Positions 1-10,035 of a DNA stretch of 64,000 nt are shown piece after piece. The notes beneath the pieces were generated by a model. That model ran no database searches. It saw only the letters and a list, made by a program, of their open reading frames with translations, and was not told the origin of the DNA. Where the stretch lies: positions 1 to 64,000 of the forward strand of contig JAHHTK010000002.1 of the NCBI GenBank assembly GCA_020024695.1. Direction: 5' to 3'. The position numbers and the translations under genes are program-made. Source of the stretch: Ureaplasma sp. GTDB taxonomy: Bacteria > Bacillota_I > Bacilli_A > Mycoplasmatales > Mycoplasmoidaceae. The stretch's first letter is position 1. Every line of letters starts with the position of its first letter.

Positions 1-53
1 GAAGAGATGATAACAAATCCACCAGACTTGCATCTCGTGGATTTGGTGGATAG
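1..53 (+). CDS. 3' end of an unidentified gene (partial)
   Basis: Reading from base 3, sixteen codons are open and end in TAG. The visible C-terminus is RDDNKSTRLASRGFGG. Third codon positions are mostly A or T, as in the other genes here. Frame 1 is also open (24 codons, stop at 73-75) but uses more G-ending codons. A plus-strand hairpin with a T tail follows about 60 bases later, which fits the end of a plus-strand gene. The fragment is too short to name a family, and it may be chance. Confidence 0.3.
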   Translation, partial: RDDNKSTRLASRGFGG

Positions 54-113
54 ATTTGTTTTATTTATTGGTTAGATGACTACAATTAAAAGTGCCTAAT
101 CTTTTAGAATTCC

Positions 114-150
114 TGCCAAGATAAAACCTCGGCAATTTAATTTTATTTTT
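114..150 (+). terminator. Probable intrinsic terminator
   Basis: TGCCAAG and CTCGGCA form a 7-base stem with one mismatch around a 7-base loop, followed by an A/T-rich, mostly T tail. The orientation fits termination of a plus-strand gene entering from the left edge. The rest of 76-463 shows no convincing gene. Confidence 0.4.
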
Positions 151-345
151 AGCTTGTTCTTTATTTTTAAAGGTTTTGATGTCTTTGACTTTTCAGTCTA
201 AATTTTCTTACGGAACCGATAATAAGTTCCATGAGTCGCAGTATAAGAAGGGAATGGATAAAGAAATGCCTGTTTAGATATTTCTAAATCAGTTTCAAAA
301 AGGTTTATTTTTAAATTTATAAAAAGTTATTTAATATTTGAATGC

Positions 346-410
346 TTTTGTGTGTAAGTTAATCCTGAATGAAACACGTTTTTGTTTTTTGTTTTAATTT
401 ACACACAAAA
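346..410. repeat. Inverted repeat with perfect 12-base arms
   Basis: TTTTGTGTGTAA at 346-357 is repeated as its reverse complement TTACACACAAAA at 399-410, around a 41-base T-rich spacer. It lies in the gap downstream of rnhB, directly beside the rnhB terminator hairpin. It could be part of a compound terminator. I see no gene in it. Confidence 0.4.
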
Positions 411-450
411 ACATAAAATCCAATAGATATTTATTTAATGGATTTTTATG
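410..450 (-). terminator. Probable terminator after rnhB
   Basis: On the minus strand CATAAAAATCCA pairs with TGGATTTTATG, followed by TTTTTG. It lies just downstream of the rnhB stop. Confidence 0.5.
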
Positions 451-463
451 TTGCTAACCACCT

Positions 464-1078
464 TTAGGCATCTTTTTTAATCGGTTTATAACTAAAACGG
501 TGTAAGCCTTTGATGGGACCATATTTTTCAAGTGCTTGACGATGTTCTAAAGTTAAATACCCTTTGTTTTTTCTAAACTTATATTCTGGGTATTGGTGGT
601 CATATTGAACTATTAAGGCGTCTCTGACTTCTTTAGCTAAAATAGATGCTGCAGCAATAGAAACGCTTTTTTGATCACCTTTAACAATTGAAAGACTTGG
701 AATAGTTAGGTCTAATTTTTCAAAATCAACTAAGGCAAAATCAGGTTTCACATTACATGTCTTCACACATTCTTGCATGCCAGCCCGACTTGCTTGTTTA
801 GGATTCATCTCATCCACAACTTGAGGACTAAGAACGACAACATTATAGGCAATACAATCTTGTTTAATAATCCGTGCTGCGATGGCCCGTTGCATTGGAG
901 TTAATTGTTTGGAATCTTTAATTAATGGATTATCATAACCAGGTTCAAAAATGACCCCTGCACAAACTAACGGTCCAGCAATACACCCACGCCCTGCTTC
1001 ATCAAGGCCAATAATCTTTTGATAATTTTGGTCATTGTAGAAGCGTTCGTATTCATTCATCTTAGTTTTTATTGGCAT
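464..1078 (-). CDS. rnhB: Ribonuclease HII
   Basis: This 204-residue protein is RNase HII, which removes ribonucleotides and RNA primers from DNA-RNA hybrids in the cytoplasm. The N-terminal GLDEAGRG motif (about residues 24-31) carries the catalytic Asp26-Glu27 pair. DSKQL (about 55) and a later LVDFE segment with a further acidic site are also present. Length is normal for the family. The start overlaps the end of the upstream unknown gene by 17 bases, so the two are probably co-transcribed and translationally coupled. A terminator hairpin follows. Confidence 0.95.
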   Translation of the reverse strand: MPIKTKMNEYERFYNDQNYQKIIGLDEAGRGCIAGPLVCAGVIFEPGYDNPLIKDSKQLTPMQRAIAARIIKQDCIAYNVVVLSPQVVDEMNPKQASRAGMQECVKTCNVKPDFALVDFEKLDLTIPSLSIVKGDQKSVSIAAASILAKEVRDALIVQYDHQYPEYKFRKNKGYLTLEHRQALEKYGPIKGLHRFSYKPIKKDA

Positions 1079-1988
1079 TAATAATAACCATTACTTTCTT
1101 AACTAAATCATGAAAACTTAAACTAAAGTATTTCTTTAATCAATTATCTAAATCAGCTAAGTTTAAATGATAAGCAAACCCATGCTTTAAATTAAATAAA
1201 CTTAAATAATCTAATTGATGGTCTCCATGATTAAAGTTTCATAAACAATAACTAATTAATAATTGTTCAAACCATTCACTTGGTAATTGAGTTTGATCAC
1301 TATAACAAAAATTAATTAAATCCCGATTGATAATCACATCAGCACTATCATTAATTTTATTTAAGACTAAACTTGGGTTTAAATAAAGGGTTTGGTTGTC
1401 TTGATTTAAATGTTTTGTATATTCTAATCAAGGTTTTAATTGTTGATGAAATCAATTCAGATACATCTTTTCAAGAGGAGCTAAAGCGTGCATGCTTTGT
1501 TGAATCCGAAACACGATTTCATCAAAGTCACTATTTAAATCTTTAGTTGTTTTAAACATTTCAGCGAACTTCTCACTTTGATCATTTAATACTAGAGTGG
1601 CTGCTAACACAACTAAACAGCTATTAAAAGGGTCATTTTTATTCACAACACGGTTTAAAGCCATCGTTAACACTTGACTTAAATAGGCCACCAAACTATG
1701 TTTCGATTTTAAGTTCGCATATCACGCTTGGTTAATGACAGTCCCTGATGCATAGAAGTTTAAATAGGCTTTCAAGGTTTGACTCGTCATAATCCCTAAG
1801 TAATCATTTAATTTAGGATAAGTGTTGCCTGTTAAATTTACTTGAAAGTCTTTTCATTGCCATAATTGGTCATATTCAACTAAGATGTCAGGAAAAGTCT
1901 TGGTTAATTTTCTTAAATTAACTCGGTCAAAAAACTTATTTAAATAGTTTTTTAAATCATTTTTTTGTAATAATTCTTCAATTTTCAT
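1062..1988 (-). CDS. Hypothetical protein, 308 aa
   Basis: I do not recognise this protein. It has several TGA-encoded tryptophans and reads without break from MKIEELLQKN to a C-terminus overlapping rnhB by 17 bases. It is rich in Leu, Asn, Lys and aromatic residues, appears mostly helical and cytoplasmic, and has no signal peptide or clear membrane segment. The upstream rRNA methyltransferase gene ends 5 bases before its start, so it sits inside a tight run cysS, methyltransferase, this gene, rnhB. The context is RNA-related, but that is not evidence of function. Confidence 0.8.
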
Positions 1989-1993
1989 ACGGA

Positions 1994-2740
1994 TTATTTC
2001 TTTGTTCTTTGATGATAAATATAAGCTAAACAGATGCCAGTTGCCACTGAGACATTTAAACTTTGCACAGCATCTGTCATCGGGATATAGGTTTTAAAGT
2101 CTAGGTTTTTGGCGACTAAATCACTAATGCCTTTGTTTTCGTTACCAAAAACAATCCCACAGCGTGCACTAAATTCAGTCTTATATAAACTTTGAGCTGT
2201 GGTGTCTAACATAGTCCCATAGATTCAAAACCCATGTTCTTTTAAAAGCTTTAAACTAGCTGTTAAATTCGCTACCTCAATTAAGTTTAAATAATTGATC
2301 GCTCCCATACTTGTTTTGATAGCCAAATCATTTAAAGGAGCTTGGTGGTCTTTTTTATAAATAACAGCATCAATTTCAAACCCTGCACAGCTTCTTAAAA
2401 TAGCTCCAAAATTCCGTGCGTCTTCAATTTCATCTAAGATGACAACAGTTAAGTTAGGTTTATTTTTGTTTTGAACTAAAAATTGATTTAAATTCATTTT
2501 GATACGAGATAAATCAATCGCTTTGCTAGGTGCTAATTCAAAAGCAATGAACTGGTGGTTTAAAGTTCTTTCAAACCGATTAAATCACGACTTTTCTACT
2601 ACTTTATATTTAATCTGATGATTTAAACAGGTTTGGATTAAACTTTGATTGTACGCTCCTAAATAAACACATTGGACCTCTAATTGGTTTTTAAGAGCAT
2701 CCATTAGAGCTTTTTTTCCAAATTGATATTGTCCTGCCAT
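1994..2740 (-). CDS. rlmB: SpoU-family RNA 2'-O-methyltransferase (RlmB/TrmH type)
   Basis: This 248-residue protein has the two-part SpoU layout: an N-terminal substrate-binding domain (about 1-85, MAGQYQFGKKALMDAL) and a C-terminal trefoil-knot methyltransferase. Motif 1 is LDEIEDARNFGAILRSC (about 99-115). Motifs 2 and 3 are IVFGNENKGIS and IPMTDAVQSLNVSVA near the end. The family methylates ribose in 23S rRNA (RlmB, G2251 in E. coli) or tRNA. RlmB is favoured by size and by its place next to cysS, a common pairing in Firmicutes and Mollicutes. The start follows the cysS stop by one base. Confidence 0.9.
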
Positions 2741-2741
2741 C

Positions 2742-4061
2742 TTATAAGATTCCTTGGTTCATTAATAAGGCACGTTTTTGATCAGCGACTTGGAAATCCT
2801 TGGCTTGTACAGCAGCTTGTCATTCATCAATTAATTTTAAATTAGTTTCAGTATGTTTATTATCAAATTCAATTCCTAAGACATCAAGAGTTGCTAATAA
2901 TTCATTTACTCTGGCTAATAAACTGACATCATCTTTATTTCGTAAACTAATATTGATTTGTTTCACTAATTCATAAACATCACTGACTACATTTGGTAAG
3001 GATAAATTGTTATCTAAATGGTCCATGACACTAGTTGGTAAGTGTGATTGATGCACTTGGTTTAACTCAACATGGTGCATATATAAATGGGTTTTAGCTT
3101 GGTTAATGGCTAATTCAATTTTATTGATAGCTTCAATGTTTTCTTGAATAATTGCTTCAGAGAAATTAATTGGGCTAGCATAATGGCCACTATACATAAA
3201 TCAACGTAAAGCTTGGTATGGATATTTATCCAATAAATCTTTCACTAAAATAAAGTTATTTAAGGATTTAGACATCTTTTGACCATCAATGTTAATCATT
3301 CCAATGTGCATTCAAATATCGGCTAATGGTTGGTTAAATAAAGCCATATTTTGAGCGTTTTCATTTTCATGGTGAGGGAATTTTAAGTCATTCCCACCCC
3401 CGTGAATGTCAACGTGGTGGTTGGCAAACTTATTGATTAAATAAACACATTCGGTGTGTCAGCCTGGGCGGCCTAACCCTCATGGTGATTCTCACTGAAT
3501 CCCTTTGTCAGTTTTCTTTCACAACACAAAATCAGTTGGGTTTAATTTGCCTTCACTAGTCGCAATTCTAGCCCCCGCTTTCAGTTCATCTAACTTTTTA
3601 TGGGATACTGAGCCATAACTATCTAATTTGGTGGTGTTGAAATAAACATCCCCATCAGAACCTACATAGCCATAACCTGATTGAATAATCGCATCAATAA
3701 AATCAATCATTTCATAAATGACATCAGTTACTTTTGGGTTATTCATTGGTAAGGTATGCAATGCTTTTTTAATGTCTAAATACTGTTGGGTATAATAATC
3801 GCTCAATTCTAATTCAGCCTTGTTTTCTTTGATAGCAGCATCAATAATTTTGTCATCAATATCAGTAATGTTGACAATATAGTTGACGTCTTTGCCTAAA
3901 TATTTTAAGTAACGATAAAGAACATCAAAGACAATAATAGGGCGAGCATTCCCTAAATGGATGTGGTTATAAACAGTTGGCCCACAGTTATAAATACTAA
4001 TGGATTGTTTATCTAAAATCTGATAGGTGTTGGATGCATCATCAAATAATTTAATTGCCAT
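2742..4061 (-). CDS. cysS: Cysteine-tRNA ligase
   Basis: Class I aminoacyl-tRNA synthetase of 439 residues that charges tRNA-Cys. [18 protein letters not shown] near the N-terminus holds the zinc-site Cys and the HIGH-type motif [15 protein letters not shown] is the ATP-binding KMSKS loop. WHTECVYLI and [15 protein letters not shown] supply further zinc and cysteine-pocket residues. Length fits the compact mycoplasma enzymes. The start overlaps the end of the S51 peptidase gene by 11 bases, and its stop abuts rlmB. Confidence 0.96.
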
Positions 4062-4797
4062 CTTTGACTCCCTTCGCTAACACAATGTTATTGTCTTTCG
4101 CTCATAATTGTTTTTCATATTGGTGTTTATGGATTTTTGAAAATAAATAAGCATTAATTTGGTCATCTTCACTATAAGGGAAGGCTTGTTGGTCTAAGAC
4201 CACTACGGCATTATTGTTTTCAACTGCAATCCCATAATTAACATTGCCAATTTCATTAATCATTTGATCAAAACCATTCCGACCAGGTTCATCATAGTGC
4301 ACACAAATCGCTGCATCAACACAGCCAAGCCCATTGACAGCAATAAAGTCTCAAGCAGCATTATTTTCAGCCGTAAATGAATTTGAATCAGAATGGCCTC
4401 ATTTGAATCAACAAATAGCCCCTGCTGATAAACCACAACAAACCTTACCATCTTGATAAGCTTCTAATAACATCGTATCAACATGTAATTTCTTTCATAA
4501 TTCCATCATCATTTTGGTGTTACCCCCACCAACATAAATAATGTCAGCATTATTAATCATAGTGCGAATTTGTTCCCGACTATATTGTTGGGTGCATAAA
4601 TTTAGAGATTCAAAAACAACATTAAATTGTTGAAATTGATCATGAATTTTTTGAATATAACTTGGGTTATCATTGCTAGCAGTTGGGATAAATAAAAATC
4701 TTGGATTTTCACTTTGAGCTAAATAAACAATGTACCGATTAATCTTATCTAAGGGAGTGGCATCTTTACTACCACCAATAGCGACAATTTTACGCAT
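4051..4797 (-). CDS. Peptidase S51 family (dipeptidase E-like)
   Basis: A 248-residue protein with the peptidase S51 layout. MRKIVAIGGSKDATP starts the Rossmann-like fold, IIYVGGGNT forms the oxyanion strand (about 89-97), and CCGLSAGAICWF carries the probable nucleophile Ser in G-x-S-A-G (about 124). PepE cleaves Asp-X dipeptides, but several relatives (cyanophycinase-like, YgaJ-like) have other substrates, so the substrate is open. It overlaps cysS and follows the ribB gene by 17 bases. No signal peptide is present, so it should act in the cytoplasm. Confidence 0.85.
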
Positions 4798-4814
4798 AAT
4801 TTTCTTTCCTTTCC

Positions 4815-5801
4815 TTATTTAGTAATGACATCACATAATTGGAAAATGTGTTGTCAAGTTTCATCAAGTTGAGCTAAATTAAGATTTTTAATTTGGCCTA
4901 AATGCAACATACTATTTAAAACATATCAGGCTTGGTGCATATCTTGTTGGGCAACATCAAAAACTAAACATGGATTATTTGTTCTTGATAAATAATTTGA
5001 AACGGCATTAGCTTGCATTAAGTTTTTGGAAACATCTTGGTATTGGTTCATGATTAAGACATCAAAACAAGTTTCATTTATATTTTGATGACCTAAATTA
5101 AAGATTTCCAAACTGTAATGAATTTGACTATATGGGTCCACGACTACCATTTTATGTTGGTCAAATGAAATTAAATCCACTAAGATTTGTGAGAAATAGT
5201 AATAATCTTTAATTTCATCAATCGTGACAACATTTAATTGGAAACGGTCAGCAAAATCATGAATTTGAGCTCCTGAAATCATATGTCCATCATCACCCAT
5301 AATTTCACAACAGACTCCAGTTTCATTTAAACCTGCTAATTTCATTAAAGTGACGGTGGCTTCAGTATGGCCATCTCTCGCTTTTAATAAATGGTCATTA
5401 GCAATTAAAGGGAAAATATGACCAGGGACTTTAAAATCAGCTAAGGTGGCTTTGCCGGTGGCTAATGTATTAACAGTCAAGGCACGATCAAAAGCAGAAA
5501 CTCCTGTCGTGGTTGGCATAGCATCAATAGAAATAGTAAAAGGGGTATCACAGCTTAAGATTGGGAAGTTAGCCATTTTCGCTAATCCTGCTTGAGCAGC
5601 AATTTGTTTGGTAGTTGGACAACAGATTAAACCCTTAGCATAGGTTGCAATTCAATTCATCATTTCAGGGGTAATATTACTTTGGGTGATGATATCAGCT
5701 TCATTTTCTCTGTCTTCACGGTCAGGAACAATAATCATCTTATTGTCTTTTAAGTCTTGTAAACAAACAAGTACATTATGGAAACGTTGTTCAAAATTCA
5801 T
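4815..5801 (-). CDS. ribBA: 3,4-dihydroxy-2-butanone-4-phosphate synthase with divergent RibA-like C-terminus
   Basis: Residues 1 to about 205 match RibB, which makes the four-carbon unit of riboflavin from ribulose 5-phosphate. Visible motifs are DREDRENEAD (27-36, the acidic catalytic loop, usually DDEDRENEGD), TTTGVSAFDRALT, RDGHTEATV (about 142) and CCEIMGDDGHM. The remaining 120 or so residues occupy the place of GTP cyclohydrolase II in fused RibBA proteins. They lack its zinc cysteines and the RVHSEC and GRGIGL signatures, so that half is probably inactive or has another role. No signal peptide. The neighbours are a K+ channel (14 bases upstream) and the S51 peptidase. Other riboflavin genes lie at 62.7-64 kb. 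Confidence 0.88.
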
Positions 5802-5815
5802 ATAAGCTCCAATCA

Positions 5816-8035
5816 TTAATTTGAAATCGGTTCGTTGTTATCTTGAGTTAGGAATTGGTAATTAGTAAAGTCATGGATATTTAACCCATATTGACTTAAA
5901 CGGTTTAATTTAGGGAACGGAATGACTTCACTAATTAATGAGATTTGGACACAATCATCATCTTTAAAACAAGAATCATATTGTAATTTACCTTCAAACT
6001 GACTAAAAGTGACATACGCATCATAAGCTAATTGTTTGGGCATAATGACAGAAACAGCCACTTTTAAGCAAGCATAAACTTCACGGTTAAAGTGTTCTTT
6101 ACAAATAAAGATTTGATCAATTTCAGTGGTGCCAACTAATTTCGTAATTAAAACTGAGAAGTGTTTGTATCTTAAGATTCTTCTTAAGTATTGGTCATCA
6201 AAACTATAAATTAAGTTACTTGGCCCTTGGGTGTTAGGGACATTAATTGGTTTATAAACTGCTTGTTCAACACTCTTAATATCTTTGTTGTTATAAATCC
6301 GTGTTCCTAATTGCTGGTTGTTTCACACTAAATTACCACGGTTATTAATTTCTACTTCATCTAAAATATCACTCGCTTTAGATAAGTGTTGGTTTTCAGC
6401 AGCCCGTATCTTATCAAGTTTATCAGAACTAATTAAACCTGCTTTGACAAAGTCATTCACAATTAATTGGTGTAAGTAATTATATTGTTTTAATTGGTTA
6501 TTTTTTTCTTGGATTTCTTTTAAACGGTTTTCATCATTTTTGCGAGCTGAGGAATAATCAGTAAAGATGTTGACCAAAATCCCCATAATGAAAGTGAAAT
6601 AACTAATCCCGACCACTGCTAAAAAGACAGCAATAATTTTGCCAGCGGTTGAATAAGGGACATAGTCGCCATAACCAATGGTGGTAATGGTGACAAAACT
6701 ATATCAAAGAGCTTGTCAAATCGATTGGAATGGTAACCCATGGGTGAAAGCATCTAAATCATAAGAGCCTGTTTGAGGGTTCAACCAACCTTGTTGAATA
6801 TAATAAGCACTTTCAGTTTCATAAATCGCAAATGAAAAGATTAATAATAAGATAACCAGAGCTACCACGGCTCCTAAGACCACTTTTCATTTTGATTTCA
6901 TAATCTTTTTAAATAATAAAAGATTTTTACCAAAAAAGAAGTTTTCAGCAAATCTTGGAATGACAACTAAGGTATTTAATAAAAACAGGATGGTGACAAT
7001 TTGTTTGGTAGGACTATTAGTATCTACTTGTTGGGTTCAGTTCTTACCATCTAGAAATAAAATGGTAATGACGGCAATCACACTCGCTAGTTGGTATAAG
7101 TTAGAAATACTAAATAAATAGGATAAAAAGGCTTTTTTAGTTGACACATAAGGATTACTAAAATCAGCATATGATAGCCTAATGATTCAGTCTAGAATTA
7201 AACACCAAGCAAAAGCAAACATATATAACCCATATCGGTTAATGTAATAGTTTCTTAATTGAACTTGTTCTGCGGTTCAGCCAATATGAGCAATCGTAGC
7301 AATAATCGGAGTTAAACTCGATAAAGCCATCCCTAAAATAATAATGTTATAGATCATGGCACAGACTAGTGCAAACGAGAACCGACCTGAGTTAGCTGAA
7401 ATTGAAGTAAACTTATATAAAAAATATCTGAGTTTACCAAATCAAGTTAAGGTTTTAGTGTTAATCTGTTGATTTGATTGATTGTTTTGCACGTTAAAGA
7501 ATGAGGTTTTATATTGATTAAACATTCATCGTGAAGGTTTCACTGGACGTAAGTCACTATTAACCCCAAAACTACTAGATAAAGTTTGGTTGGGTACCAT
7601 TACTGGTGTGGTTGGTTTATCAACTTGAAGATTGTCAGCAGTCTCATTGAGTACTGAATTATCAGAATCAAGAGCATTATTCAAATCTGTTCCTGAACTA
7701 GGATTGGGTTCAGTAACAGTTGCTTGATCATCCAACACCCCAGAATTATTAATCAAATCAGAGATTTGTTGGTCATTAGCATCAATCCCGACACTTTGGA
7801 CAAACATTAAACATAATTGTTGAATAAAGTTTTGTTTATCTTGCACATCAAGACTAGCGATGGCTTGTTTATTGTGTTGAATAAAGTTATTATAAGTTGC
7901 TTCAATATCGACAAAATTACCAACCTTGCTTTGTTTGACGATGTTGGTAATCACCTGTTTAAATAAAGTTAGTAAATGGTCTAATTCTGCCTGACTTTGG
8001 CGGGCACTGAGGTCACTTATTTGATCATCATGCAT
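5816..8035 (-). CDS. Voltage-gated-type potassium channel with long cytoplasmic ends
   Basis: A 739-residue membrane protein. Residues 1 to about 170 are soluble and acidic, with a Ser/Pro/Thr-rich linker. About 200-480 contain six hydrophobic segments ending in a pore loop. The selectivity filter is TITTIGYGDYVP (about 450-461), the K+ channel signature. A charged helical, possibly coiled-coil segment follows, then about 220 more residues without a recognisable RCK/TrkA nucleotide-binding motif. The S4-like segment has few regular Arg/Lys repeats, so true voltage sensing is uncertain. The channel would conduct K+ across the cell membrane. Several TGA Trp codons are required to keep the frame. 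Confidence 0.9.
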
Positions 8036-8160
8036 ATCTTATTAAATTCCTCACTAAGAAAACATATATTTAAATTTTAATAGGATTTAGTAACAAAAAC
8101 AATAAAAAGCCCTTGACATCAACCTTTTTTTATCACTTGAGCCTCTTTTTCATATTTATA

Positions 8161-8191
8161 TGAAAAAGCACCCATTCAAACGAATGGATGC
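8161..8191 (-). terminator. Probable terminator, minus strand
   Basis: GCATCCATTC and GAATGGGTGC form a stem of about ten pairs around GTTT, followed on the minus strand by TTTTTCA. It would end transcripts coming from the 8.2-9.9 kb region. Confidence 0.5.
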
Positions 8192-8389
8192 GAATGTATG
8201 AAAGGAAGAAAAGAATATTTTAAAAAAATATTTGTTAACGAATAGACTAGAAATTCATTAGCCTATTTTTTATTATGTGGACTTTCCTTGAAAAAGAGAA
8301 AAAGTTGGAAAGTAAATATCAATATGTCTTACTATAAAAGCAAATTAAAAAAACAAAGAAAGGATAAATAGAAATAAAATGCAAGTATA

Positions 8390-8690
8390 TTATAGACAAG
8401 GGTTTGTTCAGTAAGTATCAGCTAACCTGAACACTCAATCAATTATGAGGTATATTTTCTTTAGTTGCAATCAAATAACGTTGTCTTTATCAATAAATCA
8501 TCCAACAACAACACGAAAAGATTTACGATTATCATAAATTTTAAAATAAAATTAGGAGACTTAAAGATACAACAACATCATCTTTAGTTAATTTTATTTC
8601 TAAATTTTTGACTTTAAAACGACTATTTTTTTGTTTTGTACTAAATATTTTCTTTTTACACTTTGATTATATAGACAAAATAGAACTAAT
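8390..8690 (-). pseudogene. Possible decayed gene remnant
   Basis: Three short minus-strand segments in different frames read like protein with code-4 usage: one containing KVKNLEIKLTKDDVVVSL, one with NFILKF, and one with YDNRKSFRVVVGWFIDKDN. They follow each other in order, as expected for a gene broken by small indels. TGA falls where Trp is plausible (GWF). No start, ribosome-binding site or family could be assigned, and chance cannot be excluded in AT-rich DNA. Confidence 0.25.
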
Positions 8691-8854
8691 CCAAATAAAT
8701 TTAAGACGGTTTTGGGTTTCAAAAAAATTATTAATATATTAATATATTAATAAATTCGCCTCTTTTTGTTTTTTGAATCTTGATCATTAAATCTTGTTTA
8801 AATTGAAGATTAAAAAATAAAAATTAGGTTTAAAATGCTTTTAAATTTGGCTTT

Positions 8855-9879
8855 TTAGCTTTTTAATTTTAATAATTCTTTTTCTTGACGAGAGAGTTTT
8901 TTGTCCCGAATCACATTTGAATTTTCTTTTTTAACTACAGCAGATTTTTTAGTTGGTTTTTTGGTTGTTTTTGGTTTAGGTTTTGGTTCTTTTTAGATAA
9001 AGCAGCATTTTTAGCATCCTTTCGACTTGCATATCCAGCAAAACCTCTACCTGGAATATTAGCAACACCATTCTTTTGAATATCAGCATAAACTTTATTG
9101 AAGTCTAATTCTTCAAGCACAAATTTGGTGCTTTCTTTTGCTTGATCAATTGGTAAAGTAGCTTTAATTATGTCATGACCTAATGATGCCACATTTAAAC
9201 TAATATATCGACTAAATTCATCTTGAATATAGCCTGTTGCAATCGCTAATGAAAGTGTTGCATGATATTCTTCTTTATCGTCTTTTCAACCAAGGAACTC
9301 AACAAATTCGTTCGCACTGGTAGCTATGAAATCATCAATCTTATAGTCGGTTTGAAATTTTTGATTATGGTCTTCAATCGCTTTAGTCAAGGCCTTAATG
9401 ATTCTTTTTTGTTTACCTAAATGACGTTTTTCGCCTAAAGCATAGACCCCAACCACTTTTTTGTCAGGATTTTTTGCTTTTGCAATACCATATTCATCAA
9501 CAATGGTTTCAGCTAACACAGCCATAGTTTGATTATCATTGTGTCCTCAAACAGGATCGCTTAAAAAACCTTCATAAATAGTGCCATTGTGTTCAAAATT
9601 GATAAAGAATGTTTCATAAGTAATCCCTTTATCAATTAATTCAATACCTTTTTCTTTTCAAAAGTTATATTCGCTAGCGACCATAAATCTTAATAAATAA
9701 AGATTTAGATACTCATCTAAAAAATTAAGCACGTTATCCATATGGTCTTGTGCATTAGGAATTTTGAATTCAAGGATTTCACAGACCTTTTTCATTGAAA
9801 GGCGATTGGTTTTTTGAATATCTTTATAAATAGAATCATAAATCTCTTCAAAAATCTTTAAAAGGGTTTCTTTTTGCAT
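8855..9879 (-). pseudogene. Hypothetical protein gene with a one-base frameshift near its 3' end
   Basis: From ATG at 9879 the frame runs 314 codons to TAG at 8935-8937. The last 20 or so codons give an Asn/Gln/Leu-rich tail typical of a shifted Lys/Pro-rich sequence. Adding one A to the A run at 8990-8994 restores KKEPKPKPKTTKKPTKK and a basic tail ending ELLKLKS at TAA 8855-8857. The product would be about 341 residues. I do not recognise the family: there is no signal peptide, the body is mostly charged and helical, and the middle contains GVYALGEKRHLGKQKR. Causes could be an assembly error, phase variation in the homopolymer, or real decay. A gap of about 100 bases and the SDR terminator lie upstream. 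Confidence 0.65.
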
Positions 9880-9979
9880 ATTTTATCTTTCCTTAACTTT
9901 ATTGGTTTAATTATAAATGAAATTAAAAACTACTTCTTCGGTTTTAATTGGTTTTCAAAAATTCAAGCTGGGAATTAAT

Positions 9980-10009
9980 AAAAAGTATCATCTGGATACC
10001 AGATGATAC
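9980..10009 (-). terminator. Strong intrinsic terminator after the SDR gene
   Basis: A perfect 11-base stem (GTATCATCTGG / CCAGATGATAC) with a 3-base loop is followed on the minus strand by TTTTTATTAATT. It lies 26 bases after the SDR stop. Confidence 0.85.
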
Positions 10010-10035
10010 CTATTTATAAAATTGAAAAGGGTTTT

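Larger units (their letters stand above)
8036..8854 (-). other. Gene-poor stretch with hairpins and decayed coding traces
   Basis: No intact gene of convincing length is seen on either strand. On the minus strand there is a terminator-like hairpin at 8161-8191, a 9-bp hairpin near 8240-8268, and short coding-like segments between about 8390 and 8690 (listed separately). An inverted pair TGTTCAG / CTGAACA lies at about 8405-8433. A GGAAAGTCC string at about 8278-8287 recalls RNase P RNA, but the surroundings do not fit. Confidence 0.5.

Noticed and set aside
1..75. Frame-1 reading of the left edge, or a tmRNA end (CCACCA at about 20-25)
   Set aside because: Frame 1 has untypical G-ending codons. 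CCACCA is not preceded by a tRNA-like T arm and acceptor.
8270..8295. RNase P RNA-like string GGAAAGTCC on the minus strand
   Set aside because: Only about 90 bases separate it from the terminator hairpin, and the other conserved RNase P elements are not present.
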